Source: an uncultured Micrococcales bacterium (GTDB lineage: Bacteria > Actinomycetota > Actinomycetes > Actinomycetales > Microbacteriaceae). From it: 6,354 nt of DNA. Position numbers and translations under genes: made by a program. A model generated the notes under the pieces. The model saw nothing but the letters and a program-made list of their open reading frames with translations. It did not search any database and had not been told where the DNA came from. Shown piece by piece: positions 1 to 5,609 of this stretch. The stretch lies in NCBI GenBank assembly GCA_903853515.1, contig CAINTU010000008.1, positions 1-6,354 of the forward strand, written 5' to 3'. Every line of letters starts with the position of its first letter. Position 1 is the stretch's first letter.

Positions 1-379
1 AGAGCGCATTGTTCCGGTCGGTAGCTATGCGAGGGCAGCTCTAGAGGCCTATCTGGTGCGGGTTCGACCTGGCTTGGCCGCCCTCGGCAAAGCAACGCCA
101 GCCGTGTTTTTGAATCAGCGGGGCACTAGGTTGTCTCGGCAGAGCGTCTGGCAAATCATCAGTGACGCCGCGGCGAAGGCCAAAATTTCCCATGAGGTCT
201 CGCCACACACGTTTAGGCATTCATTCGCAACGCACCTGTTAGAAGGCGGCGCCGATGTTCGCGTAGTTCAAGAGCTGCTTGGCCACGCATCGGTGGCAAC
301 TACCCAGATTTATACCCTTGTAACCGTTGACGCTTTGCGCGAAATCTATGCGAGCGCGCATCCACGGGCTCGACGGTAG
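1..379 (+). CDS. xerD: Tyrosine recombinase XerD, C-terminal part (5' end outside window)
   Basis: XerD acts with XerC at the chromosomal dif site, resolving chromosome dimers before division. Only the C-terminal catalytic half is present. The reading frame is open from base 2 (ERIVPVGSYA...), so the GTG at 56 is an internal valine and not a start. Visible catalytic residues are the H-x-x-R box in PHTFRH (His at 206-208, Arg at 215-217), the second His in LLGHAS (284-286) and the nucleophile Tyr in TTQIYT (311-313). The first catalytic Arg and the hairpin Lys would lie upstream. The ending, IYASAHPRARR, matches the usual XerC/XerD C-terminus. XerD is preferred over XerC because a xerD gene commonly sits near the parA-scpA-scpB cluster in Actinobacteria and because of the TTQIYTxVTVDxLRE pattern; sequence alone does not fully exclude another Xer recombinase. 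The stop is TAG at 377-379. Confidence 0.9.
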   Translation, partial: ERIVPVGSYARAALEAYLVRVRPGLAALGKATPAVFLNQRGTRLSRQSVWQIISDAAAKAKISHEVSPHTFRHSFATHLLEGGADVRVVQELLGHASVATTQIYTLVTVDALREIYASAHPRARR

Positions 380-414
380 GCTAGAGGCTGAACGTTTAGC
401 TCTTGAAATAGGGA

Positions 415-422
415 AGAAAGGA
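415..422 (+). promoter_or_regulatory. Shine-Dalgarno site of the parA-like gene
   Basis: AGAAAGGA matches eight bases of the extended anti-16S complement (AGAAAGGAGG). Measured from where the full GGAGG would end (424), the ATG at 434 lies 9 bases away and the in-frame TTG at 428 only 3. This favours the ATG as the start. The site lies in the 54-base gap after xerD, the only intergenic space here longer than 4 bases. Confidence 0.7.
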
Positions 423-433
423 TCAATTTGACA

Positions 434-1267
434 ATGGCCAAGCCAATCTCAGACGCACGATTCAAGACCCCTAAAAAACTCAGCAGCCACGGCCCTGCAA
501 GAGTGATTGCGCTCTGCAATCAAAAAGGCGGAGTGGGTAAAACCACCACCACAATCAACACGGCAGCCGCGCTCGCCGAATACGGCCGCAAGGTGCTGCT
601 AATCGACTTCGACCCGCAAGGTGCGCTTTCGCGCGGCCTAGGTCTGATCAACGAAGACGTCACCACGATATATGACCTAATGGTCGACCGCAAACTTAAA
701 GCAACCGACGCGATTGTGCACACTTCAGTCGAGGGTCTAGACCTGATCCCTGCAAACATTCAGCTCTCGGCAGCAGAAATCCAACTGGTTGCAGAGCCTG
801 GCCGTGAAAAGATATTGGCCGGCGTGATTAGACCAATTCTTGGCGACTATGACGTCATCATGATTGACTGTCAGCCATCCTTGGGTCTATTGACCGTCAA
901 CGCTCTCACCGCGGCGCACGGAGTATTGATTCCAGTCGCGTGTGACTATTTCGCGCTAAAGGGCCTGCAACTATTGATCAACCACACGGTTGAACTAGTG
1001 CGCGAGCGACTCAACGAAGGTCTTAAGATTGATGGCATTTTGGCAACCATGTATGACCCGCGCACGCTTCACTCGCGCAACATGCTGAACCAGCTTTATG
1101 AAGACTACGGTGACCTCGTTTTTAGAAGCGTGATTAAGCACACCGTCAAATTTAAGGATTCGTCTGAGCAGGGCAAACCTGTGACCCAGTACGCATCTTC
1201 GTCAGAAGCAGCAGAGCAATATCGCACCGTTGCCAGAGAACTGGTGGACCGTGGCTGTGCTCCATAA
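434..1267 (+). CDS. ParA/Soj-family ATPase of the scpAB locus (PldP-like, no adjacent parB)
   Basis: This is a 277-residue ATPase of the ParA/MinD superfamily, which act as nucleotide-dependent dimers on DNA or membrane to position cargo. It has a deviant Walker A box KGGVGKTT (residues 31-38, with signature Lys31 and Lys36), a Walker A' segment LLIDFDPQGALS around residues 55-66, and Walker B DVIMIDCQPSLG with Asp145. The N-terminus has about 22 basic, likely disordered residues. There is no parB next to it; scpA follows with an 11-base overlap. In Actinobacteria a second, orphan ParA commonly stands at this position. The C. glutamicum member, PldP, has been linked to division-site selection, so this is more likely a PldP orthologue than the chromosomal ParA that works with ParB at the origin. 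That assignment is inferred from context. The ATG at 434 is chosen over the TTG at 428 on ribosome-site spacing; the TTG would add two residues. Confidence 0.9.
   Translation: MAKPISDARFKTPKKLSSHGPARVIALCNQKGGVGKTTTTINTAAALAEYGRKVLLIDFDPQGALSRGLGLINEDVTTIYDLMVDRKLKATDAIVHTSVEGLDLIPANIQLSAAEIQLVAEPGREKILAGVIRPILGDYDVIMIDCQPSLGLLTVNALTAAHGVLIPVACDYFALKGLQLLINHTVELVRERLNEGLKIDGILATMYDPRTLHSRNMLNQLYEDYGDLVFRSVIKHTVKFKDSSEQGKPVTQYASSSEAAEQYRTVARELVDRGCAP
1243..1248 (+). promoter_or_regulatory. Shine-Dalgarno-like site deciding the scpA start
   Basis: GGTGGA inside the end of the parA-like gene lies 8 bases before the GTG at 1257. It lies only 2 bases before the alternative GTG at 1251 and downstream of the TTG at 1230. 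Spacing therefore favours 1257. The match to the consensus is only moderate. Confidence 0.45.
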
Positions 1268-2072
1268 TGAAGAACTAAGCGAGCAGACAACAACTGGATT
1301 CTCTTTGACCCTCGGCAATTTTGAGGGCCCATTTGATTTGTTGCTCTCGCTGATATCAAAACACCAACTAGACATCACCGACATTTCGCTGAGCAAAGTC
1401 ACCAACGATTTCATCGCCTATGTTCGCACTCTTGAAACAGCTGATCAACTAGATGAGGCAAGTGAGTTTTTGGTCGTGGCGGCAACGCTGCTCGACCTAA
1501 AAATTGCTGAGCTTTTGCCACGCGGTGAGGTAGTCGATGCTGAAGACGTGGCCTTGCTTGAGGCCCGAGATCTGTTGTTTGCAAAGCTTTTGCAGTATCG
1601 AGCGTTCAAAGAAATTTCTTCATGGTTCTCAACTGCGATGGCGCTTGAGTCTCGGCGAGTCTTTCGCCAGGTGCGACTAGACGAACGCTTCAGAAAGCAG
1701 CAGCCAGAGTTGGTCTGGACTCTATCGAAAGAAGAGTTTGCTCGTTTGGCAGAAGAAACCATGACTCCGCGTGAGATTCCTATGGTTGGCCTTACGCACC
1801 TGCACGCGCCTCGAGTAAGCATTCGCGAACAGGCCATCGAATTGGTGACGATGCTGCGACGTGAACAGTCGATGAGTTTCGCCCAAATCATTGGTCAGGT
1901 TCGCGACCGAGCTGTTGTGGTGGCAAGGTTCTTGGCAATTCTCGAGTTGTATCGACTAGCAGTCGTTACTTTTGAACAAGACTCACCGCTTGGCATGCTG
2001 CAGGTGAGCTGGCGATCAGAAGCCTTCGATGAAAACCAACTATCAGCCCTTGGAGCCGACTATGACTCATGA
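1257..2072 (+). CDS. scpA: Segregation and condensation protein A (kleisin of SMC-ScpAB)
   Basis: ScpA is the kleisin that bridges the two SMC heads and binds a ScpB dimer, forming the bacterial condensin that compacts and aligns sister chromosomes. With the GTG at 1257 the protein has 271 residues, in the family range. The N-terminal SMC-neck-binding region carries the hallmark GNFEGPFDLLLSLISKHQLD (residues 20-39), followed by helices with TNDFIAYV and EFLVVAATLLDLKIAELLP. The C-terminal winged helix, which contacts the SMC head cap, includes MSFAQIIGQVRDRAVVVARF and ends with the usual pattern LGMLQVSW. There is no ATG start. The GTGs at 1251 and 1257 and the TTG at 1230 are all in frame; 1257 best fits the upstream GGTGGA and gives an 11-base overlap with the parA-like gene, implying translational coupling. 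scpB follows with another 11-base overlap. Confidence 0.93.
   Translation: MLHNEELSEQTTTGFSLTLGNFEGPFDLLLSLISKHQLDITDISLSKVTNDFIAYVRTLETADQLDEASEFLVVAATLLDLKIAELLPRGEVVDAEDVALLEARDLLFAKLLQYRAFKEISSWFSTAMALESRRVFRQVRLDERFRKQQPELVWTLSKEEFARLAEETMTPREIPMVGLTHLHAPRVSIREQAIELVTMLRREQSMSFAQIIGQVRDRAVVVARFLAILELYRLAVVTFEQDSPLGMLQVSWRSEAFDENQLSALGADYDS
2052..2055 (+). promoter_or_regulatory. Shine-Dalgarno site deciding the scpB start
   Basis: GGAG within the last codons of scpA lies 6 bases before the ATG at 2062, an ideal distance. The earlier in-frame ATG at 2029 has no comparable site and would enlarge the overlap with scpA to 44 bases. The start at 2062 is therefore preferred. Confidence 0.65.
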
Positions 2073-2694
2073 TGAAATCGCCGAGACCACAGCAAACGAG
2101 GCGCCCAGCCTAACCAATGATTTGCCCGAACCAATTGGCACCGAGTCACTGCTTGGCGCTGTTGAAGCCATCTTGATGGTTGCCGAAGTGCCGCTTTCAA
2201 TCGTGCACATCGCTGCATCACTCGACACGCCTGTCAATGAAATACGTGCTGCTGTTTCGATGATCAAGGATGACTTCGACGGTCTTTCTGGATCACGTCA
2301 ACGTGGCTTCGAACTGCGTGAGGTCGGCGGCGGCTGGCGGGTGTTTGTGCGTGAAAACTTTGAATGGGCTGTTCGAGAGTTTGTCTCGAATGAGAACCCA
2401 ACCAAGCTCTCTCAAGCTGCGCTCGAGACACTTGCCGTGATTGCGTATCGCCAGCCGATTTCTCGCGGACAAATAGCTAGCATCCGTGGGGTTAATGTTG
2501 ACAGTGTTGTTCGCACATTATTGTCGCGTGGCCTAATCACCGAAATGTTTACCGACAGTGAGACCGGCGCGATCAACTATGGCACCACAGAGACATTTTT
2601 AGAGAACTTAGGCATCAACACAATTGATGACCTGCCCCTAATCAGCCCATACCTGCCAGACCCAAACAACCTAACCGACTCAGAGAGCAAATAA
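2062..2694 (+). CDS. scpB: Segregation and condensation protein B (kite subunit of SMC-ScpAB)
   Basis: ScpB is the kite-type subunit that dimerises and binds the middle of ScpA in the SMC condensin complex. From the ATG at 2062 the protein has 210 residues. An acidic, low-complexity leader (about residues 1-28) precedes two winged-helix domains. The first runs from SLLGAVEAILMVAE (29-42) to about residue 108 and includes a G-F-x-L-R-x-V-G-G-G-W-R strand region (82-93). The second carries the family hallmark LSQAALETLAVIAYRQPISR (116-135) followed by GQIASIRGVNVDSVVRTLLS (136-155). The tail, DDLPLISPYLPD, is typical of the family. It overlaps scpA by 11 bases and ends one base before rluB, so the stoichiometric partners are coupled in translation. 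An upstream ATG at 2029 would add 11 residues but lacks a ribosome site. Confidence 0.94.
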   Translation: MTHDEIAETTANEAPSLTNDLPEPIGTESLLGAVEAILMVAEVPLSIVHIAASLDTPVNEIRAAVSMIKDDFDGLSGSRQRGFELREVGGGWRVFVRENFEWAVREFVSNENPTKLSQAALETLAVIAYRQPISRGQIASIRGVNVDSVVRTLLSRGLITEMFTDSETGAINYGTTETFLENLGINTIDDLPLISPYLPDPNNLTDSESK

Positions 2695-2695
2695 C

Positions 2696-3505
2696 ATGGT
2701 CGAATCTGAGCAAGATGGCATACGCCTGCAGAAAGTGCTGGCTCACGCTGGTGTTGCATCAAGACGGGCATGTGAAGATCTAATTGCTGCTGGGGCTGTG
2801 AAAGTCAACGGCAAAGTTGTCAAAGAACTAGGCACCAGAATAAACCCAGAGGTTGACAAGGTCAGCGTGCGCGGAACCCCAATTCAGCTTGACGCCTCGC
2901 GAGTCTATATCGCGCTGAACAAGCCATACGGGGTGATCAGTTCGATGGCAGACGAATTTGGCCGCCCAGATCTGAGCCAGTTTGCGCTTCGCCAAGATCG
3001 AGTTTTCAATGTGGGGCGACTTGATGCAGAAACAACCGGACTCATTCTGCTCACCAATGACGGCGAACTTGCAAACAAACTAGCTCACCCAAAATTTGGT
3101 GTCACAAAAACCTATGTTGCAAAAGTTGAAGGGCAACTTTCACCTGCCGATATCAGAGCTTTGCTTGATGGGGTTGAACTCGAAGACGGCAAAATGCAGG
3201 CCGACAAAGCGCACATTGTCGATCTAAAACTGACTGAAACAATTGTTGAAATCAGTTTGCACAGCGGCAAGAACCGTGTAGTTCGCAGAATGTTTGAAGC
3301 CATAAATCACCCGGTTAAAGAGCTTGTGCGCAGGCAGTTCGGCCCTATTCAGCTTGGCCCGCTAAAGCCTGGGCAAATGCGTGAGTTGAGTAAAATAGAG
3401 GTTGGAGCACTGCTTAAAGCGGCTGAGGGTAAGCGCGAGCGGGCGCCAAGACCACCAAAGCCCAAAGACGCGCGTGGTCGCAAAACTTCGACTAAAGGAC
3501 GCTAG
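2696..3505 (+). CDS. rluB: 23S rRNA pseudouridine synthase, RluB/RsuA family
   Basis: The enzyme isomerises a specific uridine in rRNA to pseudouridine. By family and synteny the likely target is the 23S position corresponding to E. coli U2605; target choice among RluB, RluE, RluF and RsuA is inferred. The 269-residue protein has an N-terminal S4 RNA-binding domain (about residues 8-66, with IRLQKVLAHAGVASRRACED), then the catalytic domain with the NKPYGVISS segment (75-83), motif GRLDAETTGL with catalytic Asp110, the KTY motif at 138-140, and GKNRVVRRM at 191-199. The last 29 residues (241-269) are strongly basic and proline-rich and probably form a disordered RNA-binding tail. The ATG at 2696 lies one base after the scpB stop, with a weak AGAGAG (2682-2687) as ribosome site. 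The chorismate mutase gene begins two bases after its stop. Confidence 0.93.
   Translation: MVESEQDGIRLQKVLAHAGVASRRACEDLIAAGAVKVNGKVVKELGTRINPEVDKVSVRGTPIQLDASRVYIALNKPYGVISSMADEFGRPDLSQFALRQDRVFNVGRLDAETTGLILLTNDGELANKLAHPKFGVTKTYVAKVEGQLSPADIRALLDGVELEDGKMQADKAHIVDLKLTETIVEISLHSGKNRVVRRMFEAINHPVKELVRRQFGPIQLGPLKPGQMRELSKIEVGALLKAAEGKRERAPRPPKPKDARGRKTSTKGR
3494..3499 (+). promoter_or_regulatory. Shine-Dalgarno site of aroH
   Basis: AAAGGA in the last codons of rluB lies 8 bases before the ATG at 3508. Together with the parA site it is one of the two best ribosome sites in the operon, consistent with efficient translation of a small enzyme. Confidence 0.65.
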
Positions 3506-3507
3506 CC

Positions 3508-3870
3508 ATGGCCGTCAGGGCAATTCGCGGGGCAATTCAGCTCGACTCAGATGAACGCGAGCACTTGCTTCGCTCGACTGCCGAGCTATTGGCAAAAATG
3601 ATGCACGCGAACGACCTTGACACAGCAGATTTGGTTTCGATTCTGTTCACCGCCACTCCTGACATCACTTCTGAGTTTCCGGCCCTTGCGGCTCGAGAAC
3701 TCGGCTTGGGTGATGTGCCACTTATGTGTTTTGTCGAAATGAATGTTGCTAAGGCGATGCCCCTGGTTATCAGAGTCATGATCAATGCCGAAACCAAACT
3801 CGAACGCAGCCAAGTTCAACATGTCTATCTCAGGGGCGCCACTCGACTTCGTTTGGACATCGCGCAGTGA
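3508..3870 (+). CDS. aroH: Monofunctional chorismate mutase, AroH class
   Basis: It catalyses the Claisen rearrangement of chorismate to prephenate, the entry to phenylalanine and tyrosine. The 120-residue protein aligns along its length with the B. subtilis AroH-type enzyme, a pseudo-alpha/beta-barrel trimer, and not with the all-helical AroQ class. Expected active-site residues are all present: Arg7 in VRAIRGA, Arg63 and Cys74, Glu77 in CFVEMNV, Arg89 in IRVMI and Tyr107 in QHVYLRGA (B. subtilis Arg7, Arg63, Cys75, Glu78, Arg90, Tyr108). The SATPD-like box appears as TATPD. There is no signal peptide, so it acts in the cytoplasm. It starts 2 bases after rluB, and its TGA stop overlaps the GTG of tyrA by 4 bases (GTGA). 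Its product is therefore made beside the enzyme that uses it. Confidence 0.95.
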   Translation: MAVRAIRGAIQLDSDEREHLLRSTAELLAKMMHANDLDTADLVSILFTATPDITSEFPALAARELGLGDVPLMCFVEMNVAKAMPLVIRVMINAETKLERSQVQHVYLRGATRLRLDIAQ

Positions 3871-4952
3871 CCCATGCTCGAATAGTCGGCCACGTTCACG
3901 TGATAGGTGCAGGGCTTTTGGGTACGAGCATCGCATTGGCAATCAAGCAACTTGGCGTCGATGTCAGTGTCGAAGATATCTCACCGGCGAATCAAGCGCT
4001 TGCGATTGATTTTGGTGGTTTCAGAAAGCTCGCTGAAGACGACTTGCCGAGTTTGGTGGTTGTTTGCGTTCCACCCGATGTAACCGCTGCGACGGTAAAA
4101 GCCGCACTTGAGCGATTCGAACACGCCACGGTCACTGATGTTGCAAGCGTAAAAATTGCTATTCTCGAAGACCTCGTGGCTCAGGGGCTTGACCTTTCGC
4201 GCTATGTGGGTGCACACCCAATGGCGGGCCGAGAAAAAGGCGGTGCCCTATCTGGCCAAGCTGACTTGTTTGTTGGGCGGCCATTTATTATTTGCGCTTC
4301 GCAAAATGCCCGCACCGAATCTATCGCCTTGGTTGAAGCGCTCGCGCTTGATCTTGGCGCTAGCCCTGTGCGCCTCTCGCCAAAAGAGCACGACAACGCC
4401 GTGGCATTGGTCTCGCACCTGCCACAGCTTGTGTCGACACTATTGGCTGGTCGCCTTGCCGAGAGCGACCTAGCCGATCTTTCATTGGCGGGCCAAGGAT
4501 TGCGTGACACGGCAAGAATCGCTGCAAGTGATCCCAAACTTTGGCTGCAAATTTTGGCTGCCAACTCTTCGGCGATTGTTCCACTTTTAGATGCGTTCGC
4601 TGACGATTTATCGCGAAGCATCGAAGCGCTCAAAGACGTTAGGGCAAATGGTGCGATTGCAGCACTCGCAGGAATTCTAGAAGCCGGCAATCTTGGTGTT
4701 GCCCGTTTGCCAGGCAAACACGGCTCGAGAAACACGGCCTATGTCAGCCTGGTGGTCATGATTGATGACAAGCCAGGCGAATTGGCGAAATTGCTGACAA
4801 CCATCGGAGCCGCCGCCATAAATATCGAAGACCTCAAGCTCGAGCACGCAGCGGGTGCTCAGGTTGGCTTGGTCGAAGTTGCAGTGTTGCCAGCCTCGGT
4901 TGCACCGCTTACCGAGCTGCTTTCAAAAAACGGCTATCGAATGGCTGGCTAG
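3867..4952 (+). CDS. tyrA: Prephenate dehydrogenase with C-terminal ACT domain
   Basis: It oxidatively decarboxylates prephenate to 4-hydroxyphenylpyruvate, the tyrosine branch. The 361-residue protein begins with a Rossmann fold, GAGLLG (14-19), and has acidic residues at the end of the second strand (Glu36/Asp37), which favour NAD+ over NADP+. The TyrA motif GAHPMAG holds His117, SHLPQ holds His184, and LRDTARIAASDP holds Arg217, the arginine expected to bind the substrate side chain. Residues 292-361 form an ACT domain with DKPGELAKLL, suggesting allosteric control by tyrosine or another amino acid. The start is a GTG overlapping the aroH stop, giving tight coupling. The ribosome site is weak (TTGGA, 3851-3855). 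An arogenate dehydrogenase role, known for some actinobacterial TyrA proteins, cannot be excluded from sequence alone. Confidence 0.93.
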   Translation: MTHARIVGHVHVIGAGLLGTSIALAIKQLGVDVSVEDISPANQALAIDFGGFRKLAEDDLPSLVVVCVPPDVTAATVKAALERFEHATVTDVASVKIAILEDLVAQGLDLSRYVGAHPMAGREKGGALSGQADLFVGRPFIICASQNARTESIALVEALALDLGASPVRLSPKEHDNAVALVSHLPQLVSTLLAGRLAESDLADLSLAGQGLRDTARIAASDPKLWLQILAANSSAIVPLLDAFADDLSRSIEALKDVRANGAIAALAGILEAGNLGVARLPGKHGSRNTAYVSLVVMIDDKPGELAKLLTTIGAAAINIEDLKLEHAAGAQVGLVEVAVLPASVAPLTELLSKNGYRMAG

Positions 4953-4954
4953 AG

Positions 4955-5605
4955 ATGCATGTTGTAGCGATTGATGGTCCTGCTGGTTCTGGCAAGTCGA
5001 GCGTAAGTAAATCGGCTGCGGCAAGACTCTATTTCGGCTATCTAGACACCGGGGCCGCCTATAGGGCGCTCACCTGGGCCGCCTTGAAAGCCAACCTTGA
5101 TGCCGAAAAACTGACCGAAAGTTGGTTACAAGAGTATTTCGATTATTCGATTTCGCTAGATCCAAACGATTATTGGGTAAAAGTTGCAGGGCTTGACCTA
5201 ACAGAAAAGATTCGCGAAACCTACATCGCCGAGAGCGTTAGCGCCTATGCCAGACAGCCCTTGGTGCGCAAGTTCATGCTCGAAACCACGAAATCCTTGG
5301 TGAATCAGTGCAATCTAGCTGGAATCATCGTCGAAGGGCGCGATATAACCACAGTTGTGCTGCCAGATGCGCAAACTCGCATTCTGCTAACCGCGAGCCC
5401 AGAAGTTAGACTAGAGAGACGTTCGAAAGAACTCACCAGCGGGGCCGATGCACTTAATCAGGTCACTCAGCGCGATAAAAGCGACTCTCAAATAGTTGAC
5501 TTTATGCACCCTGCCCCTGGGGTAACTCTGATCGATTCAACCCACATGGATTTCGATGAAACCGTGGCTAAAGTCATAGCCACCATAACTAGCGATAGGC
5601 GATAG
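4955..5605 (+). CDS. cmk: Cytidylate kinase (CMP/dCMP kinase)
   Basis: It phosphorylates CMP and dCMP to the diphosphates using ATP, feeding RNA, DNA and CDP-lipid precursors. The 216-residue protein has a P-loop, GPAGSGKSS (8-16), followed by the substrate-binding LDTGAAYRA, where most homologues have LDTGAMYRA. It also has EGRDITTVVLPDA, with Arg129 and Asp130 (many families have GRDIGTVV). The sugar-contact box RDKSDS spans 173-178. The eighth residue of this box, Arg in E. coli and B. subtilis, is Ile180 here; the flanking DFMHPAPGVTLIDST and FDETV patterns look like the actinobacterial subfamily as I recall it. It starts 2 bases after tyrA with almost no recognisable ribosome site, so it probably relies on re-initiation. 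der follows after 4 bases, as in many Actinobacteria. Confidence 0.94.
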   Translation: MHVVAIDGPAGSGKSSVSKSAAARLYFGYLDTGAAYRALTWAALKANLDAEKLTESWLQEYFDYSISLDPNDYWVKVAGLDLTEKIRETYIAESVSAYARQPLVRKFMLETTKSLVNQCNLAGIIVEGRDITTVVLPDAQTRILLTASPEVRLERRSKELTSGADALNQVTQRDKSDSQIVDFMHPAPGVTLIDSTHMDFDETVAKVIATITSDRR

Positions 5606-5609
5606 CGCG

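Noticed and set aside
56..58. GTG at 56 as a start of a short recombinase-like gene
   Set aside because: The same frame is open to the window edge and encodes the conserved ERIVPVG strand upstream, so this is an internal codon of a longer xerD.
383..403. Imperfect hairpin AGAGGCT...AGCTCT between xerD and parA
   Set aside because: Only six pairs with one bulged G and an 8-base loop, and no T-run follows. It is too weak for an intrinsic terminator, and no known riboswitch fold is recognisable in 54 bases.
428..433. Perfect -35-like hexamer TTGACA directly before the parA ATG
   Set aside because: The bases 16 to 18 positions downstream (around 450-457, AGACGC region) do not resemble a -10 box, and such a promoter would start inside the gene. 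The bases form a possible TTG-ACA leader and are most likely chance.
3617..3645. TTGACA with a possible GATTCT 16 bases downstream inside aroH
   Set aside because: The -10 candidate matches only three of six consensus bases and lies in a fully explained coding region. Not convincing as an internal promoter for tyrA.
3892..3907. parS-like word: TTCACGTGA core at 3895-3903
   Set aside because: Only 10 of 16 positions match the parS consensus and the flanks fail on both sides. The bases encode conserved TyrA strand residues (HVHVIG), so it is probably a chance match despite the nearby ParA-like gene.
4202..4735. Long open frame of 177 codons on the minus strand opposite tyrA
   Set aside because: It lies wholly opposite a well-supported gene, has Ser/Ala/Arg-rich composition typical of antisense frames, and shows no recognisable motif or ribosome site.
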